From NCBI RefSeq assembly GCF_963678635.1, contig NC_087067.1, positions 48,033,618 through 48,097,617 of the forward strand: a DNA stretch of 64,000 nucleotides, read 5' to 3'. How positions within the stretch are numbered: the first letter of the stretch is position 1; each line of letters starts with the position of its first letter. A program made the position numbers and the translations under genes. The notes below the pieces were generated by a model. The model made no database searches and was not told the origin of the DNA. It saw only the letters and a program-made list of their open reading frames with translations. The DNA is from Symsagittifera roscoffensis (taxonomy: Eukaryota; Xenacoelomorpha; Acoela; Convolutidae). Of this stretch, positions 22,700 to 34,296 are shown one piece after another.

Positions 22700-23110
22700 C
22701 TTAAGTTGGCAGGTATATGAAGTGACTCTAATCTGAAGCGGTCTGCAGAAGATGGATAATTACCGAATCATTAAGAACATCCGGCCTCTATCGACACACC
22801 GGTCTTAACTGTCGGTCTCTGTTCTACCACTCGAAGTTAATTCTTTTATTGCGCGCTTTTTCCATGAAATCACCGCAAAGACATCTTCTTTCCAGATAAT
22901 CGATTCTTCGCTGTAATTTGATGTTTGTATCAAGAATCTAGTTTGCACCGAGGTTACTGCTAAAGATTCTGGGTTGTATTACAAAGACGCAATCATGTTT
23001 GTCTCCTGGGAGTCGCAACTCTGACCTTCTAGATGCGAGCTCTCTGAGAAACCGCAATTTTCAATCGAATTTCACAGTATTCCATTGGATATCAGGCATT
23101 GTTTGCGTTA
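22700..23110 (+). pseudogene. decayed copy of the trypsin-like exon
   Basis: Base-level similarity to 11,600-12,000 is clear in blocks: TTCCAGA-AAT-GATTC, TTTGATGTTTGT, AGAATCTAGT-TGCACCGAG, AAGATTCTGG-TT-TATTACAA, and CTCCTGGGAGTCGCAAC against CTTCTGGGAATCGCAAC. Stops and frame changes interrupt every frame. The block corresponding to the catalytic-serine motif is shortened by about 35 bases. A TTTGTTTCAG acceptor-like site lies just upstream, matching the exon start of the intact copy. The spacing of about 11 kb points to a dispersed gene duplication followed by decay. Confidence 0.75.
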
Positions 23111-24477
23111 AACTATCAAAAAGATTTTTTTTTTAATAATTGCTATTTTTTTTAGAAAGTTCAACAGGCATTAACCTAATTGGCAGGAAAAACGGCACCA
23201 GAAAAATTTGTTTCCGTGTTAATTTGTCGTGGTCACAGATATTTAAAAGTTTCAGCAATGAATGTTTTTGACCTGAGAAATTGATGAAATCAAAAGCACT
23301 AAGGATCACAACAAAACAAGTAACGCAGAGGTGAAGAAAATCTTCGCAACACTGGAATTTTATTTTGATGTCATTTTAAAACTTCTAGAGGTACCTTTTC
23401 AAAGTCCTCTATAACTTAACTTGTTTTTCTTACTTTTTCAAATGATGACGGTCTCCGCTCCTCGTAAAAGGAAAAAATTAAAATAAAAGACCACGTCTTG
23501 CAATAGAGTAGATTTTCAATTGGAATAACTGCTGCCCCATCAGTTCCAAAATCCAAAAAACTTCATATCAGCTGAAAAAATTGCAACTCTGCTGTATAAA
23601 ATTGCAAATCTCAAACTTGACAATTTTATTTTGTAAAATTTTGTATTTTTAACTCCAATCAAGCTCAACGAAATGTATGAAACTCTCAACAAACAAACTA
23701 GCCGATTTGCCAAAATTGCTTTCCGAACTGCGAATTGTTAGGTAAAAACCACAAAAAGCAAACGATGAAAAATCTTTTTATCATTGAGCATTAGTTTTAA
23801 AACAAAATTAAGGATGCTTACGATTTAACTATTAACTATAAAGTGTTTTCCCTTGACTCTTGACATTGTTATCAAAAATTACAATTTCAGATTTTTAAGT
23901 GTTCAGGGATCTTCAAAAAAAACAAAAAAATGTTTTTTCCTTTATCAAGAATCAAATCCACTTTTTTGCCATTTTGTTTGAATATAATTGCTGAAAACGA
24001 TTGATTTTTAAATTTTAAGTTGAATCGTTCTGAAAAAAAGGATGGTTTTTGTTCAATATGAATTATTAGCACACGAGATAAGCTGAAGTCTGGATTCGAC
24101 TAAAAAACGGTCTTGTATGTACTACCAAGATCAACTCCAAAAAAAAACAAATAAGAGTGCTCGTATCAAGGAAAATTCTGAATAATCTGACTCTGACTGC
24201 CCTCTGATGACAAAATTTCTGAATTCCTAAAGTTATTTGGATTCCTAAAATTTTTCGCTTCCGTTTTTTTTTCTTTTTTATATAACCACTCTTTGAAACA
24301 AAGTCAGTGAGCACGAACTTCATGATTCAACATATTTTTTGCATTCTTTTTAGTGAAGCTATAATTCTTAAAGTTGCAAGACATTATTGTGCTGAAATTC
24401 AACTTTTTGCTACTCTTGGAAAAAAACTGTCACAACCAGGAATTCTGCCAAATAGCCAAATTGGAGACTTCTAAATT
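23111..24477. other. AT-rich, no supported gene
   Basis: Only short frames with low-quality composition, plus homopolymer runs. Nothing recognised. Confidence 0.5.
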
Positions 24478-24945
24478 GTTCCGACTGCATCTTACGGTCT
24501 AAGGACTAGTATTTGCTTTAGAAAAAATTGAACAAGTTTTCAACAAACAACTAAAACAAATTTCAAATTTAAAAAAAAAATTTTTTTTAGCTAGTTGAAG
24601 TACAAAGCGATATATTTTGTTTTGGTGAAAAATTAAATAGACCAAACACCATGCTTGAAATTAGTTGGGAACGATTTTTAAACTGGATGAAATTGCCGCT
24701 AACTCGCTATTAAAGCACGAGAAATGCGCGCGTTAATTGTCCCAAGTAAGCTAATTTGAAAATCTTTAAATATCCAAATCACAAAAAAAATCATAAGTGA
24801 AATATATTTTTAAGTTTTAGCTCAGGACAGCAAACTTTTCAAAAGATATACAAAAACTCGCCTAAAAGGCAAGTTAAAAAATCGAAGTTGGTTTTAAAAA
24901 AACGAGCGAAAAAAATCCTCCACTTTCTTCGAAAGTAGTCGGAAA
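24478..24945 (-). mobile_element. dispersed Helentron-like element, copy in reverse orientation
   Basis: Read on the minus strand, it starts with TTCCGACT plus an imperfect TTTCG...CGAAAG hairpin at about 24,945. It contains the TGGGACAATTAACGCGCGC and AACGAT blocks and ends with GCAGTCGGAAC at 24,478. The terminal hairpin beyond the right inverted repeat is missing or decayed. It is more diverged than copies b and c. Confidence 0.5.
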
Positions 24946-24994
24946 ACTAACCTAACGCTTCGTTATGCCAACCACTGCAAAAGTTTTTTCACTA

Positions 24995-25194
24995 NNNNNN
25001 NNNNNNNNNNNNNNNNNNNNNNNNNNNNNNNNNNNNNNNNNNNNNNNNNNNNNNNNNNNNNNNNNNNNNNNNNNNNNNNNNNNNNNNNNNNNNNNNNNNN
25101 NNNNNNNNNNNNNNNNNNNNNNNNNNNNNNNNNNNNNNNNNNNNNNNNNNNNNNNNNNNNNNNNNNNNNNNNNNNNNNNNNNNNNNNNNNNNNN
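24995..25194. other. assembly gap (200 N)
   Basis: Exactly 200 N, the usual placeholder size. Open frames across it are artefacts. Confidence 0.99.
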
Positions 25195-27730
25195 TTTTTT
25201 TCAACAAACAATACATATTTTAAATTTAGTTATGGTTAAAAACAAATTCAAAAAGCTTTAAGGCAAAATTGATTGCACTACAGTTTTTAAAATGATACCA
25301 TAATTTAATTACTTTGTTGTTATTAACGAGAGTCGTTGTAACCAGCAATTTTTTGTTTTCAGTCAAAAATTAGATGAGTGATATGTAGCGCTTAGATCTG
25401 AAAGATTGAAATATGCTCAAAGTTATTTAACTAATTGTAGAAGTGATCGTTAATTAACACCAGATATCGATATTTGTTAAGTTTGCTTTTTCGTCTTCAT
25501 TGATAAAAAGAACAGCAAAACATCTTTAAAATATATGATTTTTCCGCTCTTAATTTAATTTCTCCAGAAGAAGTGAACTGTTCTGATCGTTCCGTAAAGA
25601 GGGCTGACTGCACTCTGGGTATCTATAAATTTACCCAAATTCAACTCAATCGACGCAATCACTCTAACTAATATTAACTCGTTGAGAAATGGAAACGTGC
25701 ATACACTATGCACATTACCCGCACTAGTTTCATGGGAAATAATCGATTCTAATGGATTATATCGGCAAAAAATTTAACCCATATCATCGATTTTCATGAC
25801 CCATTCAACCATGAAAAAGGATTTTTAGGGGATTATAATCTATTATCTTCAATATTTAAATCAATTATTTAAACTAATTGATTTTTTTAGGCCACAAAAA
25901 TTATATCAAAATCGCTTTTTTATGCAGAAAATCTATGAAAACCGAAATTTTTCTGTAGAAAATTGTTTACAGCTAATTTAACTCTTGAAAACGCTTGGCT
26001 GAGAACTTTGCACAATTAAATTTTAAAAATATTCCGCAGGCATCATAAGGCTAGAAAGTTAAAAATCATGCATGAATATGTAACTGAAAACAGGTGTTTG
26101 ATTTTCTTATCTCCTGGTGCTGTTGTTGCAGACTGGTGGTTGTTGTAGACTGGTGCTGTTGTTGAATTCATGAAACTCCACTGCGGGTATTCAAAAACAA
26201 AACCAATTAGTTTTTTTTGACAAAACTAGCATAATAATTTTTTCTCATTATTTCCTCGTGTTTCAAACTCAAATAGGCAAAACTTTGCATCAACAAAAAA
26301 TTGTTTAATCTTTTGGAATATAAAAATTTAGATCAAGGAAATTTTTTTTTCAAAAAGTCTTCATGTATGTTAAACCCAGCAACATTTAAGATTTTTCAAC
26401 GCTGTTTAGATAAAAAATACATCCAAAATACACCAAGCCGCTCAAAAACATACAAGCATTCAAATTGCGCATAATTATCCAGAAATTTTATAATGCCAGG
26501 ACTGAAAATATGAAAGTTTCTACAATTGCTTGGCCTAAATACCCAGAATTCTTAAAAGCACCACATTTTAGCAACTAAGTTTTTCACCACACGCAGAGAA
26601 AAATTCCGCGTAAGCAAAAAAGACATTCAAAAAAACTGCCATCTTTTATGACTTGTCGTAACAGCAAGCCTTTTTCTATGAATTTTTTTTTTTCATTTTG
26701 ACCATTTTATTTTGTTCTGACTCAGCTATCACTGAGAGTTTTTTGTGTTTAGCAAATTGAAAGTTTGTGAATATTTGTTTTTGTATAAGGAGGTTTAAAA
26801 TTCAAAGGACCGTACAGAAAATTATCTGACCACTTTATTTGTGGATTTAACGTAAAATGTTTTAAAAACCTAATTCAAAGCTCCAATGGATTCTAACTGA
26901 TTTATAATACATTTCTGTGACCAAAAATGACTTAAGATTTATTTATAAAGCCAACATTTCAGTCGGGGATTATAATGCCATCAGTTTTAATTGATTTTTT
27001 CCGCTGAACTGAGACGCGGGTATCAACGGTTTATTTTTCGGCAGAAAAAAAATTTAAATTGAATGGTGGTAGATTGAAGAAAATTGATAAAAAATTATTG
27101 TGACGGAAATGATAATAACCTAAATTGACATAGCCCATACTTGTAATAAATTATGATTAAAGAGCGGTGTATATGAAATGTATGTATGTGGACGATTGCG
27201 AAACTAGAGAGAAGCGGATTTTTATTCTGCCCAGTTACATTTTTTTTCGTTGAAACTGGGTTCTTATATCATGATTCTAAACCAAACACTTTTAAAGAAA
27301 TTATATACCTTAACGTCTCTGAGCTTGGATTGGTTAAAACAAAATTGAAAAAGTCTCTATAATTATTTTGCCAAATCCACAACTTGCAAAACAGTAATGG
27401 GAAATCGCGATATTCCTGAGTCGTTAAAAAAGTCACTGCGCATTGCTCAACAATCGAAACTTATTGTTTTCACTTGGGATCACGAAACGCTTAAGAGAAT
27501 TTTACATACTTCAAAATTCAAACATATGTAGCAGCTGAACTAAATAGAAAATTGGGTTCATATTCTTTCAACAAATCTATTATAATCAATTGTAATAATT
27601 TATACTGAATTATATGCAAAATACTAGGATTTTCATCGGTTTTTTTAAAGCAAAAGTTTGAAAAAAAAATATGCCAGAGGGCGGATCCTTAAACTAGCTG
27701 CAAAATAAGAAAGAAATTGAAAAGATCCCT
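25195..27730. other. AT-rich intergenic stretch
   Basis: No supported gene. A small GGTGCTGTTGTTG repeat occurs at about 26,115-26,165. Confidence 0.5.
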
Positions 27731-28087
27731 TTAGTTTAATGGTTGGGGATAGGGAGGATTTGGGGGGTCTGTTTGTATTGAATTTGGATCGACGTTCGTC
27801 TCAATTAGCTGTCTGTTTAGTAGATTTGTAAGCCATTTTGTGTTCAGATACTCGCTTCTTTGGCATTTTTCAGTTAAATTAATTATTGGTAAGACCTTTT
27901 TGCTTTTGAAGGGATTATTGAACTCATTTGTTAGCAAATGTTTTGCCATGATAAGATCACATTTGTTTGCTTTGCTTGTTGAAATTTTAATTTCTCTTGT
28001 CATTTCATGGTGATATTCAATTCGATAGTTACTTGACTTGTTTTCAACTTGTGACAAAAAATCAACCATATATGAATGCTTTTCCAT
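27731..28087 (-). CDS. hypothetical 118-residue protein
   Basis: An ATG-initiated minus-strand frame of 118 codons with balanced, soluble composition: EYHHEMTREIKISTSKANK, LIMAKHLLTNEFNN, and a proline-rich end (QTDPPNPPYPQPLN) just before the stop. There is an in-frame stop two codons before the ATG, so the start is fixed unless the exon is spliced. No signal peptide, membrane segment or known domain. In this AT-rich setting a frame of this length and quality is unusual, but one frame alone is weak evidence. Confidence 0.4.
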   Translation of the reverse strand: MEKHSYMVDFLSQVENKSSNYRIEYHHEMTREIKISTSKANKCDLIMAKHLLTNEFNNPFKSKKVLPIINLTEKCQRSEYLNTKWLTNLLNRQLIETNVDPNSIQTDPPNPPYPQPLN

Positions 28088-28301
28088 TAGTTCTTATGCT
28101 GGTTTTATTTCAAGATTTAGATTCAATTTCGGTAGAAAACAATGTCTCAACCAGTTTGAAGACTTTTTTTATTCAGAAAATTGTGAAGGGCCGACTTGCA
28201 GCTCGCACACCTTTTTTTGTCCAAATTCAGGTACTTGCATTTTTGCTAATAATCCTCAAATGCTTGTCAAAAATTTCCATCCCTTTCGCATCCCGAGATA
28301 G
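28041..28301 (+). CDS. possible cysteine-rich exon
   Basis: About 87 codons open on the + strand, overlapping the start of the minus-strand frame by some 50 bases. Eight cysteines: C-x8-C, then RFRFNFGRKQC, then NCEGPTC and FCPNSGTC. The RFRFN...C part recalls Kunitz domains, but cysteine spacing is too long for that family. It could be chance. Confidence 0.18.
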   Translation, partial: FSTCDKKSTIYECFSISSYAGFISRFRFNFGRKQCLNQFEDFFYSENCEGPTCSSHTFFCPNSGTCIFANNPQMLVKNFHPFRIPR

Positions 28302-28858
28302 CTATCCGCATCGAACTCTCTCGGATAACTACCAAAGAACTTGAGAAAATATTGCAAAATTTTGTCAATATAATGGAAGATGTGTTTTCAAATTAGGCAA
28401 CGTTTTCTTTTTTAATGGCACGAAAATGAATTATTTTCATGACAACATCCCTTATAGTTCCATTTAAAATCTTCAATCATCTCCATTTAATCCCACGTTT
28501 TTTTGCTTTACAACCGCAATACATTTTTTCCATATAATTGCAATAGAATGTATGCTTTCCCTCCATATGAATGCAAAAAATGCTATTTTTTTTCAAAAAG
28601 TGTTTACTGAAAGCACGAATTTCCGCAAATTTCAATTTTGAAAAAAATGCGATGATATAAGGCGGGTTATGTTTTTTATTTTTAGCACATCGGTAATCTC
28701 AGATAAAATAAATTTTTTGGCCGAAATTACTTGTAATTTTGAGCCGGATCAAATCGCCGCTTGCGTTTGATTAGAAAGAAAAACATCGAAGGTTAGTTGC
28801 CCCAAACTATCAGAATAGCATAATCGTAAAAAAATTATCACAGATATACTTTTTTATT
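28302..28858. other. AT-rich, no supported gene
   Basis: Nothing recognised between the cysteine-rich frame and the next dispersed element. Confidence 0.4.
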
Positions 28859-29396
28859 GTTCCGACTTTCGATACGAAAGTAACGGAATATTTGTGCTCG
28901 GGGTGGGTTTTTTTTTCTTCAGACAAATTTCGACTTTTTAACTAGCCATTTTTGACGGATTTTTTTTATATCATTCGAAAGCCATTGTTGTCCTGAGCTC
29001 AAATTTGAAAAGATATTTCACCTGTGATCATTTTCCGTAAAGTTATGAGGGTTTAAAGATTGCCATTTTGGCCATTTTGACCAATTTGGGACAATTAACG
29101 CGCGATATAATTCGCGCTATTAATGTCTAAGCGGAGATTTAATCCGTCTTATAAATCGTTCCAAATTGGTTGAACGAAGCTCATTTGCCATAATTGATTT
29201 GTTACAAGGAACGAAATCTATCTTTTTGTACTTTATATGGTGTGTGGGGGGATGATTTTCATAACAAATTTCAAATTTTAGAAAAAAATTTTTGATTTTT
29301 TTTATTTCATGTATTTTTTTATGTTATTACTGCTGCTCCATAAACCGTAAAAGGCAGTCGGAACATTCAGTGTTTCGCCCTGATACGAGCAGTCTT
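28859..29396 (+). mobile_element. dispersed Helentron-like element, copy c (solo, full length)
   Basis: A 538-bp copy with the left word GTTCCGACT, the 5' hairpin ACTTTCG-ATA-CGAAAGT, the right word AGTCGGAAC and the end GATACGAGCAGTCTTG. The 3' hairpin is slightly decayed (CAGTGTTTCGCCCTG). Non-coding. Comparing this solo copy with the array shows which part of each array unit came from the element. Confidence 0.55.
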
Positions 29397-30433
29397 GTTT
29401 TAGTTTGAACTCACGACATCAAAATCTTTCAGATAACAGAAAAAAACCTTCGTTCAAAAGTGGCTATTTGTTAAAACCACGCCGAGCACAAATAGAAAAA
29501 TTGCCACAGAAATCAAGATTGAAATCATCCAGTTTAGATGACCTAATTGATGTTTTCTTCCACTGAAAAAGAATTTGAAAAAAAAACATAATTCAAACAT
29601 ACAAATTATTCACAAAAATTAGCAACGCACCAGTAATAGGAAATTATTAAAACAATCATTTGTGTTATTGTTTTTAAGTTGAAAATAAAAAAATTGTACT
29701 GCAATTTTGTTGAGAATTTCGATTTTTGCAATTATATGGAAACCAAAATTCTTTTTTTTTCGAGAAAAAATTGATTACAGTTCTTGTAAAATTGACTCAA
29801 AATAAAAATGTTTCAATCGATATTTTTTAAATTAAATTATCTATTATATCGATCTACATAAAAACAAAATATTCTGATAACTGATTATTAGAGAACTAAA
29901 ATTATGCTTGGATTTAAAATTGCCTAATTACTGATTATTAACTGCGAAATTTGATACAAATTGATGTTATATAAATTCTGTTTGTGAACCATTCGTATCG
30001 CAAAATTGGGTATCAGCTTCTTGCGGGAAAACCTTTTTGTTGTAAGGTCCTCGTCGAGTTCAGTTGAATCATTTAAATTAACAAATTACCAAAGTTCGTG
30101 CGGTTTTTTGAACAAAAAAGACTGTTTTTATTACTGAAACTTTCCCGCACTCAAAAAAAAAGATTTGATAATGCTAAGTTCTTAAATGATAACGATCAGT
30201 TGCTAATGACGAAAACTGATAAACGATTATAAACATCCAAAAAAATCGATTATTTTCTATTTAAAGAGGTTAAAATGTAACTTATTAAATTATTGAAATC
30301 CATTTATGAATCGCTTATAACGATTATGCAATACATAAAAAATGAATCTCATACACATTTTTCTTACGTGAAACATTTTGCGTGCTATGGAATTTTGTTC
30401 TGAATGAGTAATTTTTTTGCCAATTTAGTTCAG
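29397..30433. other. AT-rich intergenic stretch
   Basis: No gene recognised. Confidence 0.5.
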
Positions 30434-30737
30434 AACCCATTTTGAGTATGGATAAAAAATTGGATTGACACAATTGAAAAAGGTTAAGTGCACAATTGAA
30501 AGTGCTTAAAGCAAGGGAGTTTAGTTTTGCTTGGGTGGCTTTTTGGTCAGACTATTTTCAAATATCTAAATATTAGTTTTAAATCACAAAATTTTGACTG
30601 CTTGAATTCAGATAGAAAAAACTCAATGTTGCTAAAGTTGTCGGATCTGTAAAAAAGGCATTAGGAAATTTCAGAGTTATACATGATTTAAAAACTCCTC
30701 GAACTCAAGATGAAAATGTTTTTGCCCGGGTTGACCA

Positions 30738-31010
30738 AAAATGCTTATCCTACAATTTCCATATATAAAAAATGCTTATCCTACAATTTCCTACAGTTTC
30801 ATAGACTCCTCAGAAAATTGTAAAAAATTTCTAGAATAAGCATTTTCTCATATATGAAAATTGTAGGATGAACATTTTTTTCATATATGAAAATTGTAAG
30901 ATAAAAATTTTTATCATATATGGAAATTGTAAGACAAGCGGTTTTTCATATATGAAAATTGTACGATAAGCATTTTTTCATTTTGGAAATTGTAAGATAA
31001 GCGTTTTTTA
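30738..31010. repeat. 37-bp inverted minisatellite
   Basis: Two copies of AATGCTTATCCTACAATTTC are followed by about five copies of the complement type (CATATATGAAAATTGTAGGA and TAAGCATTTTT). The cluster can fold back on itself. It fills most of the segment that distinguishes the first 1.8-kb unit from the others. Confidence 0.8.
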
Positions 31011-31663
31011 AAACTCAAATGAGGCTCAATTAGCGTTTAAATTTACCCCATAAGACGTGCAATCTCTGAATAGAGGAGGGAACCAACCGAAAAATCAGAG
31101 GGTTTTAGAGGTTGGAACATCAAACTCTTCATTATCTGCAGGCGAATCTCCTCAACTTTTGAGAGAGCAACAAATTCTTAAGCCAGCAGCTCCATATATA
31201 GCCGTTTTAATTAGTTACTTACGATGATGCTAAGTATAGATATCACACTGAGTCAGCTAGAATCACTTATTTGATCTAGCTGTTTTTGTTAATCTTATAT
31301 TCAGTAACAAACATAAAAACACGTGCTGAAAATTTTGACTGGTTATGGAAAAATTATTTTTAGTTGTAACTTTTGTGATACATACAAAAGGTCCAGTTAA
31401 CTCAAGGTTTTTATTAAACTTAAAAATATATAAATCTTAAAAGTAAACTTCCTATGAAAAAGAAGTAACAAAACGTTTTTTGACAGAACCTTGCAGCTTC
31501 GAATCTTGATGAGATCTGGAAATTTTTTATCATTACATGCGGAGCTTCTTGCTAATCGCAAAACAAAAACATCTAGCAAAAACCAAACTTACAGTGAGAA
31601 AAGAAAAGTAAGAGCTATACTATTAAAAACTCACGTTCGATCCGGCACCAAACAAGCACTTAC

Positions 31664-31788
31664 TATATTGAACAACTCATGGTAAATAGATCAAGCTGCA
31701 TATTACAATTTTCTGATACCCAAAAGATCCAAATAAAACCAGCTGATCCGATTCGAATTGCGACCCCCAAATATCCATCCCCAGCCAT
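31664..31788 (-). CDS. small exon with GTAAGT donor, tandem copy 1
   Basis: From an ATG at 31,788 a frame of about 41 codons (MAGDGYLGVAIRIGSAGFIW...) runs to a strong GTAAGT donor at 31,658-31,663. It has a hydrophobic, anchor-like centre. Against copies 2 and 3 there are several amino-acid changes and three clear synonymous ones, but no indels, in contrast to non-coding parts of the unit. Joining to the nearest downstream acceptor gives a stop, so the gene model is unresolved. Function unknown. Confidence 0.3.
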
Positions 31789-32317
31789 CTTAACCATTTC
31801 TAATTTTGACCAAACTGTGAACAACTTGTAATGGGAAAATTAGTCCTGTACCCGATTGCAATAGTCTCGCTTATCGCAAGCGTCATAAAAACTACTCGAA
31901 GATCCACTAGATGGGATCGAGAAAAAGGGGGCTTGGGTGGTAAAAACTGTTAATAAACAAGATAAATGTTGCTCACTTTCGTCGGTAAAATTTGATTGAT
32001 CGTTGCTATACAAACTTGATGTCCTGTTCCTTTGCTGTATCTGAATTTTGCAATGCTGTATTGGATCCTGTAGTGTGTCTGAATTTCTGTATTTCCTGAA
32101 TTTACTGCACGCTGTATCTGAATTTCTTGTATGCTGTATTTCTCGCAATGTATGCAATCTGATCTGAAAAAAAAACATTATTAACAATAACGGTAACATT
32201 AAGTCCAAAAATATTTTTTATTGTAAAAATGTGTTAGTTCTACATGCCAATAGTCAGCATCTGAACCACAACCTCAAAGAAGAAAACTGTTTTTCGGTGG
32301 TCGTTTTTTGCTAGTTT

Positions 32318-32497
32318 TTATTTCAGCAATGCTTCGAACTCGTATTGAGGGCACTCGTATTTAGGGCAGAAGGTAATTCGGGTAAGAAAACAAGGTAATT
32401 GCCGAGTCTGATTGTGAAGGAACTGTTGACGCCTGTAGAATACTGCTAGCTCGGCTTTCAGACTAGAACCCGCTGACTGAGCCTGTCGTCGGCACAT
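32318..32497 (-). CDS. 59-residue Cys-containing ORF, tandem copy 1
   Basis: ATG at 32,497 (MCRRQAQSAGSSLKAEL...) to TAA at 32,318. Composition is basic and polar, with a C-terminal Cys cluster (LPCFLTRITFCPKYECPQY). The stop codon is embedded in AATAAAA, so a polyadenylation signal would overlap the stop. It is repeated without any amino-acid change 1,799 bp away. A long T-run ending in TTTCAG further on in the same direction (about 32,160-32,176) suggests more exons. Not recognised. Confidence 0.35.
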   Translation of the reverse strand: MCRRQAQSAGSSLKAELAVFYRRQQFLHNQTRQLPCFLTRITFCPKYECPQYEFEALLK

Positions 32498-33461
32498 TTT
32501 CAGTATGGATAAAAAAATGGATTGACGCAATTGAAAATGGCGCGTGCTTAAAAAGAGGGAATTTTGTTTTGCTTGGGTGGCTTTTTTGGTCAGCCTATTT
32601 TCAGATATCTAAATATTAGTTTTATTTCAAAAATTTTTGACCTCCTGAATTCAGATAGAAAAAACTCAATGTTGCTAAAGTTCTCGGATCTTTAAAAAAG
32701 GCATTAGGAAATTTTAGAATTATGCATGATTTGAAAAAAAACTCTTCGAACTCAAGATGAAAATGTTTTTGATTGTCGTTTATCGACTCTGCAAATGAAT
32801 GTTTACTCATATAACAAATATACGCAGTTGAAATGTTTCTCAATATTTAGCCATAATTTTTCTCAAGTACAAACACAATCACATAATTTTTTCAGTTTTT
32901 TTTGCGAATTCTGAAACACAAGCTGAAAATGAAGGTTTTAAATTGATTTAGAAAATCTAACATTTTGGCCAGCAGTATAAGCCAGCAGCTCCATATATAG
33001 CCGTTTTGTTTAGTTACTTACGATGATGCTAAAATATAGATGTCACACTGAGTCAGCTAGTATCACTTATTTGATCTAGCTGCTTTTGTTAATCTTAAAA
33101 GTAACAAACATAAAAACACGTGCACGAAATTTTGACTGGTTATGGAAAAACTATTTATAGTTGTAACTTTTGTGATACATACAAAAAATCCAGTTAACTC
33201 AAGGTTTTTATTAAACTTAAAAATATATAAATCTTAAAAGTAAACTTCCTATGAAAAAGAAAATAAAAAACGTTTTTTGACAGAAGCTTGCAGCTTCGAA
33301 TCTTGGTGAGATCCGAAAAAAAAATTTATCATTTCATGCGGAGCTTCTTGCTAATCGCAAAACAAAAACATCTAGCAGAACCAAACTTACAGTGAGAAAA
33401 GAATAGTAAGAGCTATACTATTAAAAACTCACGTTCGATCCAGCACCAAACAAGCACTTAC

Positions 33462-33586
33462 CATATTGAACAACTCATGGTGAACAGATCAAACTGCACA
33501 TTACAGCTTTCTGATACCCAGATGATCCAAATAAAACCAGCTGATCCGATTCGAATCGCGACCCCCAAATATTCATCCCCAGCCAT
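33462..33586 (-). CDS. small exon with GTAAGT donor, tandem copy 2
   Basis: The second copy, with the frame MAGDEYLGVAIRIGSAGFIW..., ends at a GTAAGT donor at 33,456-33,461. Nearly identical to copy 3, so it adds little evolutionary evidence beyond the comparison with copy 1. Confidence 0.3.
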
Positions 33587-34116
33587 CTTAACCATTTCTA
33601 TTTTTGACCAAACTGTTAACAACTTGTAATGGGAAAATTAGTCCTGTACCCGATTGCAATAGTCTCGCTTATCGCAAGCGTCATAAAAACTACTCGAAGA
33701 TCCACTAGATGGGATCGAGAAAAAGGGGGCTTGGGTGGTAAAAACTGTTAATAAACAAGATAAATGTTGCTCACTTTCGTCGGTAAAATTTGATTGATCG
33801 TTGCTATACAAACTTGATGTCCTGTTCCTTTGCTGTATCTGAATTTTGCAATGCTGTATTGGATCCTGTAGTGTGTCTGAATTTCTGTATTTCCTGAATT
33901 TACTGCACGCTGTATCTGAATTTCTTGTATGCTGTATTTCTCGCAATGTATGCAATCTGATCTGAAAAAAAAAACATTATTAACAATAACGGTAACATTA
34001 AGTCCAAAAATATTTTTTATTGTAAAAATGTGTTAGTTCTACATGCCAATAGTCAGCATCTGAACCACAACCTCAAAGAAGAAAACTATTTTTAGTTGGT
34101 TTTTTTTATCTAGTTT

Positions 34117-34296
34117 TTATTTCAGCAATGCTTCGAACTCGTATTGAGGGCACTCGTATTTAGGGCAGAAGGTAATTCGGGTAAGAAAACAAGGTAATTG
34201 CCGAGTCTGATTGTGAAGGAACTGTTGACGCCTGTAGAATACTGCTAGCTCGGCTTTCAGACTAGAACCCGCTGACTGAGCCTGTCGTCGGCACAT
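34117..34296 (-). CDS. 59-residue Cys-containing ORF, tandem copy 2
   Basis: The translation is the same as at 32,318-32,497, including the AATAAA-embedded stop. The preceding 1.8-kb unit is nearly identical throughout, so identity here reflects recent duplication rather than proven selection. Confidence 0.35.
   Translation of the reverse strand: MCRRQAQSAGSSLKAELAVFYRRQQFLHNQTRQLPCFLTRITFCPKYECPQYEFEALLK

Noticed and set aside
24963-25261. Open frames across the N run
   Set aside because: Created by translating N; no evidence of coding.
28041-28301. Kunitz inhibitor domain
   Set aside because: The gaps between cysteines (21 and 12) do not fit the family (15 and 7); kept only as a cysteine-rich frame.
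31629-31650. tRNA B-box-like GTTCGATCC followed by CACCA
   Set aside because: No matching A box, anticodon arm or acceptor stem upstream.
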